From contig JBPOEZ010000009.1 of the NCBI GenBank assembly GCA_051252005.1, forward strand, positions 1 through 64,000: 64,000 nucleotides of DNA, read 5' to 3'. The notes under the pieces were generated by a model. The model was not told the DNA's origin, ran no database searches, and saw only the letters and a program-made list of their open reading frames with translations. Of the stretch, positions 53,247-62,976 are shown one piece after another (the first letter of the stretch is position 1; each line of letters opens with the position of its first letter). A program made the position numbers and the translations under genes. This DNA comes from JACOMS01 sp051252005 (GTDB taxonomy: Bacteria > Pseudomonadota > Alphaproteobacteria > Caulobacterales > Maricaulaceae).

Positions 53247-55412
53247 ATGACTCGTTTACAACATAGCTTCCTTAGCAAACTTCCACAAAAATATTTACTC
53301 CTCTTGGGGGTTGCCGCAACTGCACTTTGCGCGAATGCTGCATTTGCCCAAGACAAACAGATCGATGAAATCGTCGCAACGGGACTCTATGTAGCAGAAG
53401 GCAGTGATACAGCCACGAAGGCCAATATTCCGCTTATACGCACACCACAATCTATCTCTGTCATCACGCGCGAGCAAATTGACCTGCTCAATTTCATCGA
53501 TGCACAGCAAGCGGTTCGCTATACCGCAGGCGCATTTGGGGAAAACTACGGCCCTGACTTACGGTTTGACTTTGTGACAGTGCGCGGATTTACTCCCCAA
53601 CAGTACATTGACGGACTAGCTGCACCGGTTTCAACGTCGATACGCAGTGTTGGCCTTGATCTCTATGCTTTTGAGTCCATGGATATTCTCAAAGGTCCCG
53701 CCTCGGCTCTTTATGGTAGCTCCCCTCCAGGCGGCCTTTACAATCAAACATCACGCCGTCCTGACAGTGAATTTGGCGGTGAAGTCTCTGTAAAATACGG
53801 TACTGATGACTATAAGCAAATTGCAGGTACGATTACCGGAGCCATTGGCAGCAATGAAAATATTAGCGCCAGAATGACGGCTCTGTATCTTGATCGCGGC
53901 GCAGAACGTGATTTTGTCACGGCTGACCGCTTACTACTTGCGCCTTCGCTTAAAGTCGATCTTTCACCAGATACCCAATTGACTGCGCTTGCATATTTTC
54001 AAAAAGATCATGTAAATGGTGATACGAATGGGTTTTTACCTGTATTTGGCACGCTTTTACCAAACCCAAATGGGCAAATCGATCCATCGACCAATTTAGG
54101 CGATCCGAATAATTTGTTCGAACGCGACCAATGGAGTCTTGGCTATGACTTTTCGCACCATTTCTCTGATGCTTTAAGTTTTTCATCCAATACCAAAGTT
54201 AGCGATTATGCCGAAGAGTCACCGACCGTTATCTATGGCGGCGGGGGACTTATAGATGCTGATTTCGACGGAACGCCGGATGATTTCCGCACAGTTCAGC
54301 AATATAACTTCTCTTATAAAGAAGACGTGAAAAGTTTTGCGACAGATAACCGACTTAATCTTGATGTCGATACAGGTGATATCGGACATGGCATAATTGC
54401 TGGCCTAGATTACCGTACAGTAGAGAACGAAGCTAGTTTCGGCTTTATTTTTGCTGGCCAAATAGATGCGTTCAACCCGGTGTTCCCGGCTCAAACAACA
54501 TTGGAACCGGGTTTTCCGTCGGCATTCAATGATCAAAAATTAAAACAAACCGGCATTTATGTTCAGGACCATGTAGAAATAAATAATCTCTACCTAACAC
54601 TTAGCGGCCGTTATGATGATATCGCAATCACGGATAACGCCAGCGGCCTGACAACGGATCAAAGCGAATTTACTTACCGAGTCGGCGCGAACTATGTGTT
54701 CGAATCCGGGATTGCGCCTTATGCAAGTTACGCAACGTCGTTCGAGCCGGTTCTTGGAACCGACTCTGTTACAAATAACCCTTTTAAGCCAAGCAAAGGC
54801 GACCAATTAGAGGCTGGGATTAAATGGAACGCCGCAAACTTACCTGATGGCTATGAGCTGTTATTGTCGGGGGCTGTTTACAAAATCTCACAAAGTAATG
54901 TCGTTAGTACAGTGCCGTCTGTGACGCCAGTATTTGGCACTCAGATCGGGGAAGTTGAAGTGCAGGGGTTCGAACTTGAACTTGTCTCGCGTATTAATAA
55001 GCAGCTGGCTATTAATGCTTCTTACGGACTGACAGATAGTGACGTCACTAAGAGCACCACGCCAGTAGAGATCGGCTCGCAGCTTCCCGTCACGCCAAAA
55101 CATAAAGCGTCTATTTTTGCTGATTATTCCTTTTTGAACGGATCAATGAAGGGCTTGGGAATTGGCGCGGGTGTGCGGTATACAGGCGAAAGCCAAGGGG
55201 CACTTCTTGGGGCTTTCACGCCCGTTGTTTATACGGGTCAGGCTTCAACACTTGTCGATGCCGTTATCCGTTATGACCTTGATGATTGGCGTTTCTCGGT
55301 CAATGGCTCCAATGTGTTTGGAAAAGAATATGTCGCGCGCTGCGCAGGTCCTGCAGGATGTACTTACGGCGCCGGCCGGCAGGTTATCGCGACAATTGTA
55401 AGGCATTTCTAA
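53247..55412 (+). CDS. TonB-dependent siderophore receptor
   Basis: A 721-residue outer-membrane receptor. The signal peptide ends AAFAQ, followed by a TonB-box-like DEIVATG. The plug begins with IRTPQSISVITREQIDLLNF and holds GFTPQQYIDG and GPASALYGSSPPGG. The barrel ends in the terminal phenylalanine VRHF. Sequence is closest to the FhuA/FoxA-like hydroxamate group. It imports ferric siderophores with energy from TonB. It has its own promoter space of 145 bases. Confidence 0.94.
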   Translation: MTRLQHSFLSKLPQKYLLLLGVAATALCANAAFAQDKQIDEIVATGLYVAEGSDTATKANIPLIRTPQSISVITREQIDLLNFIDAQQAVRYTAGAFGENYGPDLRFDFVTVRGFTPQQYIDGLAAPVSTSIRSVGLDLYAFESMDILKGPASALYGSSPPGGLYNQTSRRPDSEFGGEVSVKYGTDDYKQIAGTITGAIGSNENISARMTALYLDRGAERDFVTADRLLLAPSLKVDLSPDTQLTALAYFQKDHVNGDTNGFLPVFGTLLPNPNGQIDPSTNLGDPNNLFERDQWSLGYDFSHHFSDALSFSSNTKVSDYAEESPTVIYGGGGLIDADFDGTPDDFRTVQQYNFSYKEDVKSFATDNRLNLDVDTGDIGHGIIAGLDYRTVENEASFGFIFAGQIDAFNPVFPAQTTLEPGFPSAFNDQKLKQTGIYVQDHVEINNLYLTLSGRYDDIAITDNASGLTTDQSEFTYRVGANYVFESGIAPYASYATSFEPVLGTDSVTNNPFKPSKGDQLEAGIKWNAANLPDGYELLLSGAVYKISQSNVVSTVPSVTPVFGTQIGEVEVQGFELELVSRINKQLAINASYGLTDSDVTKSTTPVEIGSQLPVTPKHKASIFADYSFLNGSMKGLGIGAGVRYTGESQGALLGAFTPVVYTGQASTLVDAVIRYDLDDWRFSVNGSNVFGKEYVARCAGPAGCTYGAGRQVIATIVRHF

Positions 55413-55618
55413 ACAAGGAAACGGCTTTGTCACGTTAACGGCATCAAGTCTGTTTTTCTATAATTTGTGATTATACGTGCGCATTGCTGACGACTTTAAG
55501 TTGCATTTCAGATTGACTTGATGTCTGAACTTTCGGAGTGTGGTTCTTGAAAACAGGTGACGTCGATGGTTGAAGAGATTGTAAATTTGAGCGTTAGCCG
55601 AAAGTGAATTTTTGAGCT
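55413..55618. other. Spacer after the receptor gene
   Basis: No gene or strong terminator. It leads into the degraded IS6-type element. Confidence 0.3.
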
Positions 55619-56160
55619 TTATGGACTGACCTGAACGCCTGAGATTTTTTTCTCTTCTACGGATATGAACATGTGAGCATTCGGCACGGTTGTTCTTTCG
55701 ACCTCCAATTCTTGCAAATGTTTCATCCCTAGAAGCTTGAGCGCTACACCGTACGACCCAAGTCTATCGGTCACTATTCTTGTAGGTTTGATGCCTTGGT
55801 TTTTCAGCAGTTTCCGTAGCAAGCACAGGGCAGCTTTGGTATCCCGCCTCTTTTGCACAACGACATGTAATACGGTACTTCGTCATCGACGGCTCGTGAG
55901 AGATAGACCATTTCGCCGTCTATTTTCCTATAAACTTCGTCTAAATGCCAAACAGGCGAGGGTGGTTAGGCTCGAAACTTTACCCGCTTTGCATATGTCG
56001 ATCCAAACTTATCGACCCACCTTCTTATCGTTTCATAAGACACATCGACGCCGCGTTGGACCATCAGTTCCTCGGTATGCGGAAGCTAAGATTGAACCGA
56101 AAATACATCCAGATAGCACGCTTGATTATAGCGGGATGGAAGCGGTGACGGGCATAGATT
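55619..56160 (-). pseudogene. IS6-family transposase, frameshifted remnant
   Basis: Read on the minus strand, parts of an IS6/IS26-type DDE transposase are spread over different frames: HLDEVYRKIDGEMVYLSRAVDD, then QKRRDTKAALCLLRKLLKNQG with IVTDRLGSYG, then after another shift NNRAECSH and RRREKKISGVQV. At least two frameshifts and no complete catalytic triad in one frame make it inactive. It is the third kind of transposase relic in this window. Confidence 0.75.
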
Positions 56161-56581
56161 GAGATTCACATCGCCACAGCTTAGCGTAATGTTTGAAAAC
56201 TGTCATTACCGTGACAAAGCCCTCGCCAGAGGTGAACTATCTTTCCATTAATCTTGGTGTTCACATACCTTATTACCTGAACGTAAATTTGGCTTCGCTG
56301 CTCCCAAATTGAAATTCCCTGTTAATTTTCGTAGGGAAATCTATAAATTCTGAGGTAATATCAATATGTTAGTGCACGAAAATGCCATATATTTCATGAT
56401 TTACACCATATCTTGCGCTTTTTCCCTGTTAATTCCCTGTTAAACAGGGAATTTGGGTGTGAGACTGGTTCGGGCATGACTGGTCACACCACCATCCCTT
56501 CATTCTGCATGAGGACACCCTGACCTTAATGGCTAAGTCATTGTATTAATTGAAAAGGTAGGCTTGAATTAGCGGTTCAAT
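56161..56581. other. Non-coding mobile-element debris
   Basis: No gene is supported. The stretch 56405-56450 contains ccctgttaattccctgttaa followed by acagggaatt, a short repeat/dyad cluster sometimes seen beside rhizobial and related transposon remnants. It ends in the RHS fragment. Confidence 0.4.
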
Positions 56582-56771
56582 TCACCTCGGAAGCCCAGTG
56601 GTTGGCACCAACAGTTTGTGCATTTCGCGTGACTTTAACCAAGATAAGCCTCAGGAGATGGGCAAGCAGGGCCCAATTCCTGAGTCGTTCCCATACGCAA
56701 ATTACACAAGGCAACCTCGCATGGTTCGAGCGCTACACCCCCTTCGGCGAAGAACTCAACGACCATCCTCT
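56582..56771 (+). pseudogene. RHS core fragment, copy 3
   Basis: A 190-bp fragment matching cassettes A and B from CACCTCGG…CCAGTGGTTGGCACC to the codons for YTPFGEE. It contains the same extra block as cassette A (56616-56709), but one base longer, so the frame is broken. It has no toxin or immunity gene and stops exactly at the stop codon of the SulP gene. Confidence 0.8.
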
Positions 56772-58517
56772 TTAGAGGTGAAACTCCATTTCTGTGCCGT
56801 GTGATGTGCCACTTGTGGCTTTTATTGCATCAAGTTGGGTAAGGAAAACACCGCCCGTCAAGTCTTCAAAAAGATGTGATTTTTTGAGTCTGTCCATGAC
56901 GGGGCCTTTGACTTCCGAGAGGTGGAGCTTGATTTTGACGGATTTAAGCCGTTCATTGATCGCCTCCAGACTTTCTAGTGCGCTTAGATCAATTGCGTTC
57001 ACGGCTGAACACATAAGGATTACGTCTTTTAACTCCGGTTTGTCCAAAGCTAAGTCGTACAAGGCGTCTTCCATAAAACGTGCATTTGCAAAATAAAGCG
57101 ACTCGTCAATTCGAATGGTGAGCACGCGAGGGTTGGTTTGTACCTTGTGCCGATCAATATTGCGGAAATGTTCAGTGTCTCTGACTTGGCCAACAACCGC
57201 ATAATGGGGCCGCGAGGATTTATAGAGAAACATCGCAATCGATATCGCGACGCCGGCCATAACGCCCGCTTCAACACCAATACTTAAGGTAAGTAAAATC
57301 GTGGCTATCATGGCAGCAAAGTCGCTTTTGGAATAATTCCATGCCTGTTTAATATCGCCAATATTTACCAAGGAGAGGACGGCAACGATGATTGTTGCGG
57401 CAAGGGTCGCAATCGGTAGAGCGTATAAGAGAGGCGTGAGAAACAGAGTCGCCAGCGCAATGCCTATGGCCGTAAAGCCACCCGCTGCGGGCGTTTCAGC
57501 TCCGGCGTCAAAATTGACGGCCGAGCGGGCAAAGCCGCCTGTGACCGAATAACCGCCGGAAAAGGCAGAGGCGATATTGGATGCGCCCAGCGCAATTAGT
57601 TCCTGATCTGGGTCGATACGTTGGCGGCGCTTCGCGGCTAATGTCTGTGCAACGGATACAGACTCTACAAAGCCAATAATGGCGATGATGAGCGATGAGC
57701 CGAGCAGGCTTACCCATAAGGTCATGTCGAACTCTGGGACTGCCATCGGCGGTAGACCTTTTGGTATATCTCCAACAATTTTTACGCCTTTGTCCTCAAG
57801 GCCTAACAGCAAGACCGCTAGAATAGAGACAACGATAGCGATAACAGGCCCGACCCGTGCTAATATACCGGCGATCTTTTCGGACATGCCTGCCTTTATG
57901 AGGAGTGGTTTTAAGTTGCCACGAACCCAAAACAAAAATACCGTGGTTGCAACGCCAATGACAAGCGTCGGGATGTTTGTCTCCGGCAATTTTGAGAGTA
58001 AGGATTGTCCGATTTCAAGAAGGTTATGCCCAGAGACTTTCACACCGAGAATGTGCTTGAGTTGGCTGACTGCGATTAAAACCCCAGAGGCTGTGATAAA
58101 ACCGGAAATCACTGGGTGACTGAGAAAGTTTGCCACAAAACCGAGTTTAAAAAGCCCCATAAAAAATAGCATGACCCCTGAAATTAAGGCGAGCAAAATG
58201 GCGACCACTAAATATTCTGGGGATCCTTGCGCGGCCATCTTACCGGCGGCGGCGGCCGTCATAAGAGAAATGACAGCAACTGGTCCCACAGCAAGCGTTC
58301 GGCTTGTTCCAAATATGGCATAGGCTACGAGAGGTAGAATACTGGCGTATAAGCCAACCTGTGGCGGTAAGCCGGCAAGCAGAGCATAAGCCAAAGATTG
58401 CGGAATCAGCATGATTGTCACGATGATGGCCGCAATGCCGTCATTGACGAATGTCTCGCCTTTATAGGCGCGGCCCCACGTCAATATTGGAAAGTAATTC
58501 GACAGTTTAAACGTCAT
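56772..58517 (-). CDS. SulP-family anion transporter with STAS domain
   Basis: A 581-residue inner-membrane sulfate or related anion transporter. The N-terminal IAAIIVTIMLIPQSLAYALLAGLPPQVGLYASI is the SulP signature, followed by about 10 more helices. A cytoplasmic STAS domain spans ~440-560 (TIRIDESLYFANA, VILMCSAVNAIDLSALESL). It follows the sulfide-oxidation genes on the same strand and may export or import sulfur oxyanions. Substrate cannot be fixed from sequence. Confidence 0.93.
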   Translation of the reverse strand: MTFKLSNYFPILTWGRAYKGETFVNDGIAAIIVTIMLIPQSLAYALLAGLPPQVGLYASILPLVAYAIFGTSRTLAVGPVAVISLMTAAAAGKMAAQGSPEYLVVAILLALISGVMLFFMGLFKLGFVANFLSHPVISGFITASGVLIAVSQLKHILGVKVSGHNLLEIGQSLLSKLPETNIPTLVIGVATTVFLFWVRGNLKPLLIKAGMSEKIAGILARVGPVIAIVVSILAVLLLGLEDKGVKIVGDIPKGLPPMAVPEFDMTLWVSLLGSSLIIAIIGFVESVSVAQTLAAKRRQRIDPDQELIALGASNIASAFSGGYSVTGGFARSAVNFDAGAETPAAGGFTAIGIALATLFLTPLLYALPIATLAATIIVAVLSLVNIGDIKQAWNYSKSDFAAMIATILLTLSIGVEAGVMAGVAISIAMFLYKSSRPHYAVVGQVRDTEHFRNIDRHKVQTNPRVLTIRIDESLYFANARFMEDALYDLALDKPELKDVILMCSAVNAIDLSALESLEAINERLKSVKIKLHLSEVKGPVMDRLKKSHLFEDLTGGVFLTQLDAIKATSGTSHGTEMEFHL

Positions 58518-58570
58518 GACTCTATACTACTTTAGAAGCGCAAATGCGCTTTTCGATTTACACTTTCTGA

Positions 58571-60253
58571 TTACTTAACATCTGGTTTGGCGAGGAACTC
58601 TTTACCTTTGAGCATCTGATTCCAGTAAACATTGGGAAGCAGGCTATCCTTCAAGAACCAAGCCGCGCGCGTGGCCTTGGTGCCATTAACAAGCCAAGTT
58701 GGCAAAGAGGGTAAAAGTGTCCCCCCGTAGCCAAACTCGGCGAGCACGACTTTTCCTCGCTCCACAGTAAGAGGGCAAGCGCCGTAACCGTCATAGGCAG
58801 CACGGTGATTGCTGCCTGACATCTGCGCCGTTATATTTGCGGCAACAATAGGTGCTTGTTTTCTCGCGGCGGCCATTGTCTTCGCGTTAGGCGTTGAACT
58901 CGCATCGCCCAGTGAATAGATGTTCGGGTGTTTATTGTGTTGGAGCGTGTACTGATCGACATCCACCCACCCAGCTTCATTCACAAGCGGGCTAGATTTG
59001 ATAAAGTCAGGCGCCGATTGGGGCGGAACGACATGGAGCATATCAAATTTGCGTTCCACGCGAGTCTTATTCCCATCGGCATCCGTCTTTTCAAACCAAG
59101 CCGTTTTATTGGGCCCATCTACTTTCACAAGTTGTTCGCCAAAATTTAAGTTGATGTTGTAGCGTTTCACATATTTCATAAGTGCAGGAACGAACGCCGC
59201 GACGCCAAATATCACGCCGCCTGTATTGCAAAATTTGACATTGATTCTATTAAGAACGCCTGTGTGCCGCCAATGGTCTGCCGACAGGTACATGGCCTTT
59301 TGCGGTGCGCCCGCGCATTTAATCGGCATAGGCGGCTGTGTAAATATGGCCGTTCCTGATTTTAACTCTTGAACGAGTTTCCAAGTATAAGGCGCAAGGT
59401 CGTAGCGGTAATTAGAGGTTACGCCATTTTGGCCAAGCGTTTGCTTGAGGCCTTCTATTTTATTGAAATCGAGCTGGAGACCTGGAGCGACGATCAGCAT
59501 TTCATATCCGATAACTTGGCCATTCGCGAGCGTGACTTCATTCCTGTCCGGAGAAAATATGGCTGCAGAGACTTTTATCCATTTCACACCTGAGGGAATG
59601 AGACCCTTCATTTTCCGCCGTGTTTTCTCGGGTGTGAAGATGCCGCCGCCTACCATTGTCCAGCCGGGTTGATAGAAGTGCTCTTCAGCCGGATCAATGA
59701 TGGCGATGTCGAGCTTAGGTGAGCGTCTCAAAAGACTAGCGGCTGCGGCAATGCCAGCTGAACCGCCGCCTATGATTACGATTTGATGGGACTGCTTTCC
59801 AGCATTACGCGATTCACCCTGCGCCATTTGTGAGGCCTCGGCTTGCTCTAATTCGTCGCGTAAACCGCTCAGGTCATAGCCCGCCGCTTTTCCGATGTTT
59901 ATAAGGTCTTCGGCTTTTTGCGTGCCAGATTGAGACTTGGCCCATAAGGTTGCTGAACGTGTCCCTGTCCGGCAAAATGCTAGGGCCTTTCCTTTGCTCT
60001 TGTGAAGAATTTCCGCAAAATCCTTTGCGCCTTGATCTGTAAATTGTCCCGGCGTTACGGGAAGGTAGTAATAGGCAAGGCCGAGCTCCTTTGCACGCTT
60101 TTCTAGGGTTTCCGAACGCGGCTGCCTTGGAACCTCGCCGTCAGGACGGTTATTGATGATTGTATAAAATCCTGCTTCTTTGGCTAATTTGAGGTCAGAG
60201 AGTTTGAGTTGCTGCGAAACATGCAGCGTCGGCGTGAGTTGCTTGCTATCCAT
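58571..60253 (-). CDS. Phosphatase-like (DUF442) / sulfide:quinone oxidoreductase fusion
   Basis: A 560-residue two-part protein. Residues 1-140 are a beta-lactamase-hydrolase-like/DUF442 domain with a dual-specificity-phosphatase-type CRTGTRS loop (C94). Residues ~157-560 are a type II sulfide:quinone oxidoreductase with the FAD motif IIGGGSAGIAA and conserved cysteines in KCAGAPQKAMY and VKFCNTGGV. It oxidises sulfide to persulfide with quinone as acceptor at the membrane. An AGGAGGT ribosome site precedes the ATG. The fusion is typical of BigR/SqrR-controlled loci. Confidence 0.93.
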   Translation of the reverse strand: MDSKQLTPTLHVSQQLKLSDLKLAKEAGFYTIINNRPDGEVPRQPRSETLEKRAKELGLAYYYLPVTPGQFTDQGAKDFAEILHKSKGKALAFCRTGTRSATLWAKSQSGTQKAEDLINIGKAAGYDLSGLRDELEQAEASQMAQGESRNAGKQSHQIVIIGGGSAGIAAAASLLRRSPKLDIAIIDPAEEHFYQPGWTMVGGGIFTPEKTRRKMKGLIPSGVKWIKVSAAIFSPDRNEVTLANGQVIGYEMLIVAPGLQLDFNKIEGLKQTLGQNGVTSNYRYDLAPYTWKLVQELKSGTAIFTQPPMPIKCAGAPQKAMYLSADHWRHTGVLNRINVKFCNTGGVIFGVAAFVPALMKYVKRYNINLNFGEQLVKVDGPNKTAWFEKTDADGNKTRVERKFDMLHVVPPQSAPDFIKSSPLVNEAGWVDVDQYTLQHNKHPNIYSLGDASSTPNAKTMAAARKQAPIVAANITAQMSGSNHRAAYDGYGACPLTVERGKVVLAEFGYGGTLLPSLPTWLVNGTKATRAAWFLKDSLLPNVYWNQMLKGKEFLAKPDVK

Positions 60254-60262
60254 AACGACCTC

Positions 60263-61129
60263 CTAAACCGCATTGAGCGGAATTTTAAGATACCGCGTAC
60301 CATTGTCTTCTGGCGGCGGCATTTCCCCTGCGCGCATATTGACTTGAATGGCGGGTAAAATCAGGCGCGGCATATCAAGAGTTTTGTCACGTGCGGTACG
60401 CATTTTAATAAACTCGTCACGGCTCACCGTTTCATTCATGTGAATGTTATGGGCTTTCTGATCAGCGACAGTAGTTTCCCATACAAATTCATTACGGCCC
60501 GGAGCCTTATAGTCGTGGCAAAGAAACAGGCGAGTGTCACCGGGGAGAGCGTATAGCTTTTGTACGGAATCGTAGAGCGTCCCCGCATCTCCGCCCGGAA
60601 AATCGCAGCGCGCGGATCCATAATCTGGCATAAACAGAGTGTCCCCAATAAAGACGGCATCTCCGACATGATAAGCAATGCATGCAGGCGTATGACCTGG
60701 CACATAAAGGACTTGGACGTCCATATCACCAATTTTAAAAACTTCACCCTCATTAAAAAGGTGGTCGAATTGGCTGCCGTCGCGCTTAAACTCGCTTGTC
60801 TCATTAAACAAGCCTCCGAACACTTTTTGAACATCTGGTATGTGAGCGCCAATGCCGATTTTCCCGCCGAGTTTGTCGTGAAGATAGGGGGCCGCAGAAA
60901 AATGATCGGCATGGGCGTGAGTCTCTAGGATCCACTGAACCTTTAGCCCGTTGGTTTTAACAAATTGAATGACTTCATCGGCTGATGCGGTTGCCGTTCT
61001 TCCTGAATTTGGGCTAAAGTCCAGTACAGAGTCGATTATGGCGCAGGCGCTGGTTTTTGGGTCGACAACGACGTGAGTTACAGTAAATGTGAACTCATCG
61101 AAGAAGGATGTTACGTTTGGGGTGCTCAT
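60263..61129 (-). CDS. blh: Persulfide dioxygenase-like MBL protein (Blh)
   Basis: A 288-residue metallo-beta-lactamase-fold enzyme. The iron/metal motif HAHADH (in ILETHAHADHFSAAP, near 73-78) is intact and further ligand histidines lie in GHTPACIAYH and CHDYKAPG. In Blh/ETHE1-type proteins this fold oxidises glutathione persulfide to sulfite. It follows the BigR-type regulator and precedes the SQR fusion, as in the Agrobacterium and Xylella BigR operons. AGGAG precedes its ATG. Confidence 0.93.
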   Translation of the reverse strand: MSTPNVTSFFDEFTFTVTHVVVDPKTSACAIIDSVLDFSPNSGRTATASADEVIQFVKTNGLKVQWILETHAHADHFSAAPYLHDKLGGKIGIGAHIPDVQKVFGGLFNETSEFKRDGSQFDHLFNEGEVFKIGDMDVQVLYVPGHTPACIAYHVGDAVFIGDTLFMPDYGSARCDFPGGDAGTLYDSVQKLYALPGDTRLFLCHDYKAPGRNEFVWETTVADQKAHNIHMNETVSRDEFIKMRTARDKTLDMPRLILPAIQVNMRAGEMPPPEDNGTRYLKIPLNAV

Positions 61130-61138
61130 AATTTTCTC

Positions 61139-61543
61139 CTATGACATGGATATTGGCGTCCCAGTAAATTTCGGACGTGGATTGAAGTTTGTGAGCATTG
61201 ATTCATTGTGTGGGAGGGGGGCGTAGGTATTGGGTGGTGCGTCACTGGTGTTGGAGCTGGCCAGGCAAACGGCCTCAATAAGGCGCCTCATGTCTGGATT
61301 AGTTAACGAGTAGAAAACGACTTTCGACTGACGCCGTGCGGTGATGACGCCGCCTTCACGTAGTTTTGCAATTTCGCGCGATAACGTTGGCTGACGAATA
61401 TCCAATTCTTTCTCAATGTCGCCAACAGACACCTCACCTTTTAACACCCGGCAAGCGATGCGCAGTCGGTTTGCATTAGCAATAAGCTTAAGGCGGTTCG
61501 CGACCTCTTCCGATTTTTCGATCATGTCGGAAACATTGGTCAT
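61139..61543 (-). CDS. bigR: BigR/SqrR-type ArsR-family persulfide-sensing repressor
   Basis: A 134-residue winged-helix repressor of the ArsR/SmtB superfamily. The DNA-reading region is GDIEKELDIRQPTLSREIAKLREGG. C31 in RIACRVLKG and C93 in IEAVCLAS are positioned like the sensing cysteines of BigR/SqrR, which form a disulfide or polysulfide bridge when reactive sulfur rises; the spacing is slightly shorter here. The true start is the ATG at 61543 overlapping the peroxiredoxin stop (ATGA). It lies among its usual target genes. Confidence 0.9.
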   Translation of the reverse strand: MTNVSDMIEKSEEVANRLKLIANANRLRIACRVLKGEVSVGDIEKELDIRQPTLSREIAKLREGGVITARRQSKVVFYSLTNPDMRRLIEAVCLASSNTSDAPPNTYAPLPHNESMLTNFNPRPKFTGTPISMS

Positions 61544-62223
61544 TTTACCGCTTTCCTCGGCTTTGAAGGCTCGACTTCTTTGTAGTACCATAGTGGGTCG
61601 TCTTCGTCGTTCGCGGCATCTGTGGCGTCTGGATTAACAAGGGCTTTGCAGCCAGCCGTCCAACCTTCGGGTAAGACAACACTCTTGTTGGCGGCGCTTT
61701 CTTGAAGGGCCGTCAGAACACGGTGAATTTCATCAACTGAGCGCCCGATTGTCAATGGATAATGGATTGTTGCCTTCAAGGTGCCTTGAGGATCAATGAA
61801 AAATACTGACCGTATTGTTGCAGTGCTCACCGAGTCATTGTGAATCATCCCATAAGCGTGTGCCACAGCCATGGAAACGTCTTCAATGATCGGGAAGCTT
61901 ATTTTAACATCGAAATTGTCATTGATGCTCTGCACCCAAGCTCTGTGCGAATAAATACTGTCGACGGAAAGCCCTAATAGCTCACAGTCGCGTGCTTTGA
62001 AGTCGGCGCTCCTCTTTTCGAAAGCAATAAACTCAGATGTACAAACGGGGGTGAAATCTGCAGGGTGAGAGAACATAATCAACCATTTGCCTTTGTAATC
62101 CTTAAGGCTGCGTGTTCCCAAGGTTGTTCGCGCCGTAAAGGTGGGCGCAGGCTCTTCCAGCTTGGGCCCAGACGTGGTGCCAAATGGGGCGCTGTTTTCA
62201 GCTATTTCCACGGTTTCCTCCAT
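61540..62223 (-). CDS. 1-Cys peroxiredoxin (Prx6-like)
   Basis: A 227-residue peroxiredoxin. The peroxidatic cysteine C61 is in HPADFTPVCTSEF, and the C-terminal domain of the Prx6 group follows (LKATIHYPLTIGRSVDEIHRVL). It reduces hydrogen peroxide, lipid peroxides or organic polysulfides. It is the first gene of the minus-strand sulfur operon; the ATG at 62223 is taken in place of one 39 bases upstream. The end overlaps the BigR-type gene by four bases, so they are coupled. A second Prx6-type gene starts on the other strand. Confidence 0.92.
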   Translation of the reverse strand: MEETVEIAENSAPFGTTSGPKLEEPAPTFTARTTLGTRSLKDYKGKWLIMFSHPADFTPVCTSEFIAFEKRSADFKARDCELLGLSVDSIYSHRAWVQSINDNFDVKISFPIIEDVSMAVAHAYGMIHNDSVSTATIRSVFFIDPQGTLKATIHYPLTIGRSVDEIHRVLTALQESAANKSVVLPEGWTAGCKALVNPDATDAANDEDDPLWYYKEVEPSKPRKAVK

Positions 62224-62346
62224 TTTACCATTGTGGCTTGAAGTTCTATGTAATCCCGTCAATTAATAATTGCAATAAATAAATATTGTAAAAAGTATAG
62301 TGAAGTCTTATATTAATTGAAAGATATGACAGAAAAGGAGACTAAA
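62224..62346. promoter_or_regulatory. Divergent sulfur-locus control region with dyads
   Basis: 123 bases of AT-rich DNA between the two peroxiredoxin genes. CAATTAATAATTG (62260-62272) is a perfect 13-bp palindrome, and CAATA-N6-TATTG (62273-62288) follows directly. These are good candidates for BigR/SqrR operator sites controlling both strands. The plus-strand gene has a strong AAAAGGAG ribosome site at its end. Confidence 0.6.
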
Positions 62347-62976
62347 ATGTCCTTACATATTGGCGACACAGCCCCAGACTTCACAGTTGAAACAACAGTG
62401 GGTCCTATAAATTTCCATGAATGGATCGGCGATAAGTGGTGCTTCTTCTTTTCTCATCCTGCTGATTTTACACCTGTTTGTACCACTGAGATGGGAAGGA
62501 CTGCTCAATTAGCAGGCGAGTTCGAAAAACGAAATACTAAACCGTTAGGGCTTTCAACAGATGGTGTTAAAGAGCACCTAGAGTGGATTAAGGACGTTAA
62601 TGATACGCAGAATACGTCTTTGAAGTTTCCAATCGTTGCGGATGCAGACACGAAGATCGCCCAATTGTTTGATATGATACATCCAAGCGAGAGCAGCACG
62701 GCTGCTGTTCGCAGCGTCTTCATCATTGATCCTGACAAGAAAATTCGTCTAACAATGACTTATCCAATGAGTGTTGGGCGTAATTTTGATGAAATACTTC
62801 GGGTCATTGACGCCCTCCAAACTGGAGATGAGAACGGAATTGCTACACCGGCAGATTGGAAAGTTGGTGAAAAGGTTATCATTCCGCCGTCTGTATCGAA
62901 CGCGGATGCGGCGAAAAAATTCCCGAAAGGCTTTGAAGAAGTTCGGCCTTATCTACGTTTTACCAACATTGACTAA
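62347..62976 (+). CDS. 1-Cys peroxiredoxin (Prx6-like), second copy
   Basis: A 209-residue peroxiredoxin with C45 in HPADFTPVCTTEM and a Prx6-type C-terminal domain (RLTMTYPMSVGRNFDEILRVI). It differs from the minus-strand copy in its N-terminus and lacks the long lead-in. The start at 62347 follows AAAAGGAG; an ATG 30 bases upstream is weaker. Divergent from the BigR-type operon and followed by tandem hairpins and the split YeeE/YedE genes. Confidence 0.93.
   Translation: MSLHIGDTAPDFTVETTVGPINFHEWIGDKWCFFFSHPADFTPVCTTEMGRTAQLAGEFEKRNTKPLGLSTDGVKEHLEWIKDVNDTQNTSLKFPIVADADTKIAQLFDMIHPSESSTAAVRSVFIIDPDKKIRLTMTYPMSVGRNFDEILRVIDALQTGDENGIATPADWKVGEKVIIPPSVSNADAAKKFPKGFEEVRPYLRFTNID

Noticed and set aside
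56341..56470. Repeated ccctgttaa/acagggaa motifs as a CRISPR-like array
   Set aside because: Only a few short, irregular copies with no spacer pattern and no cas genes; this is mobile-element debris.
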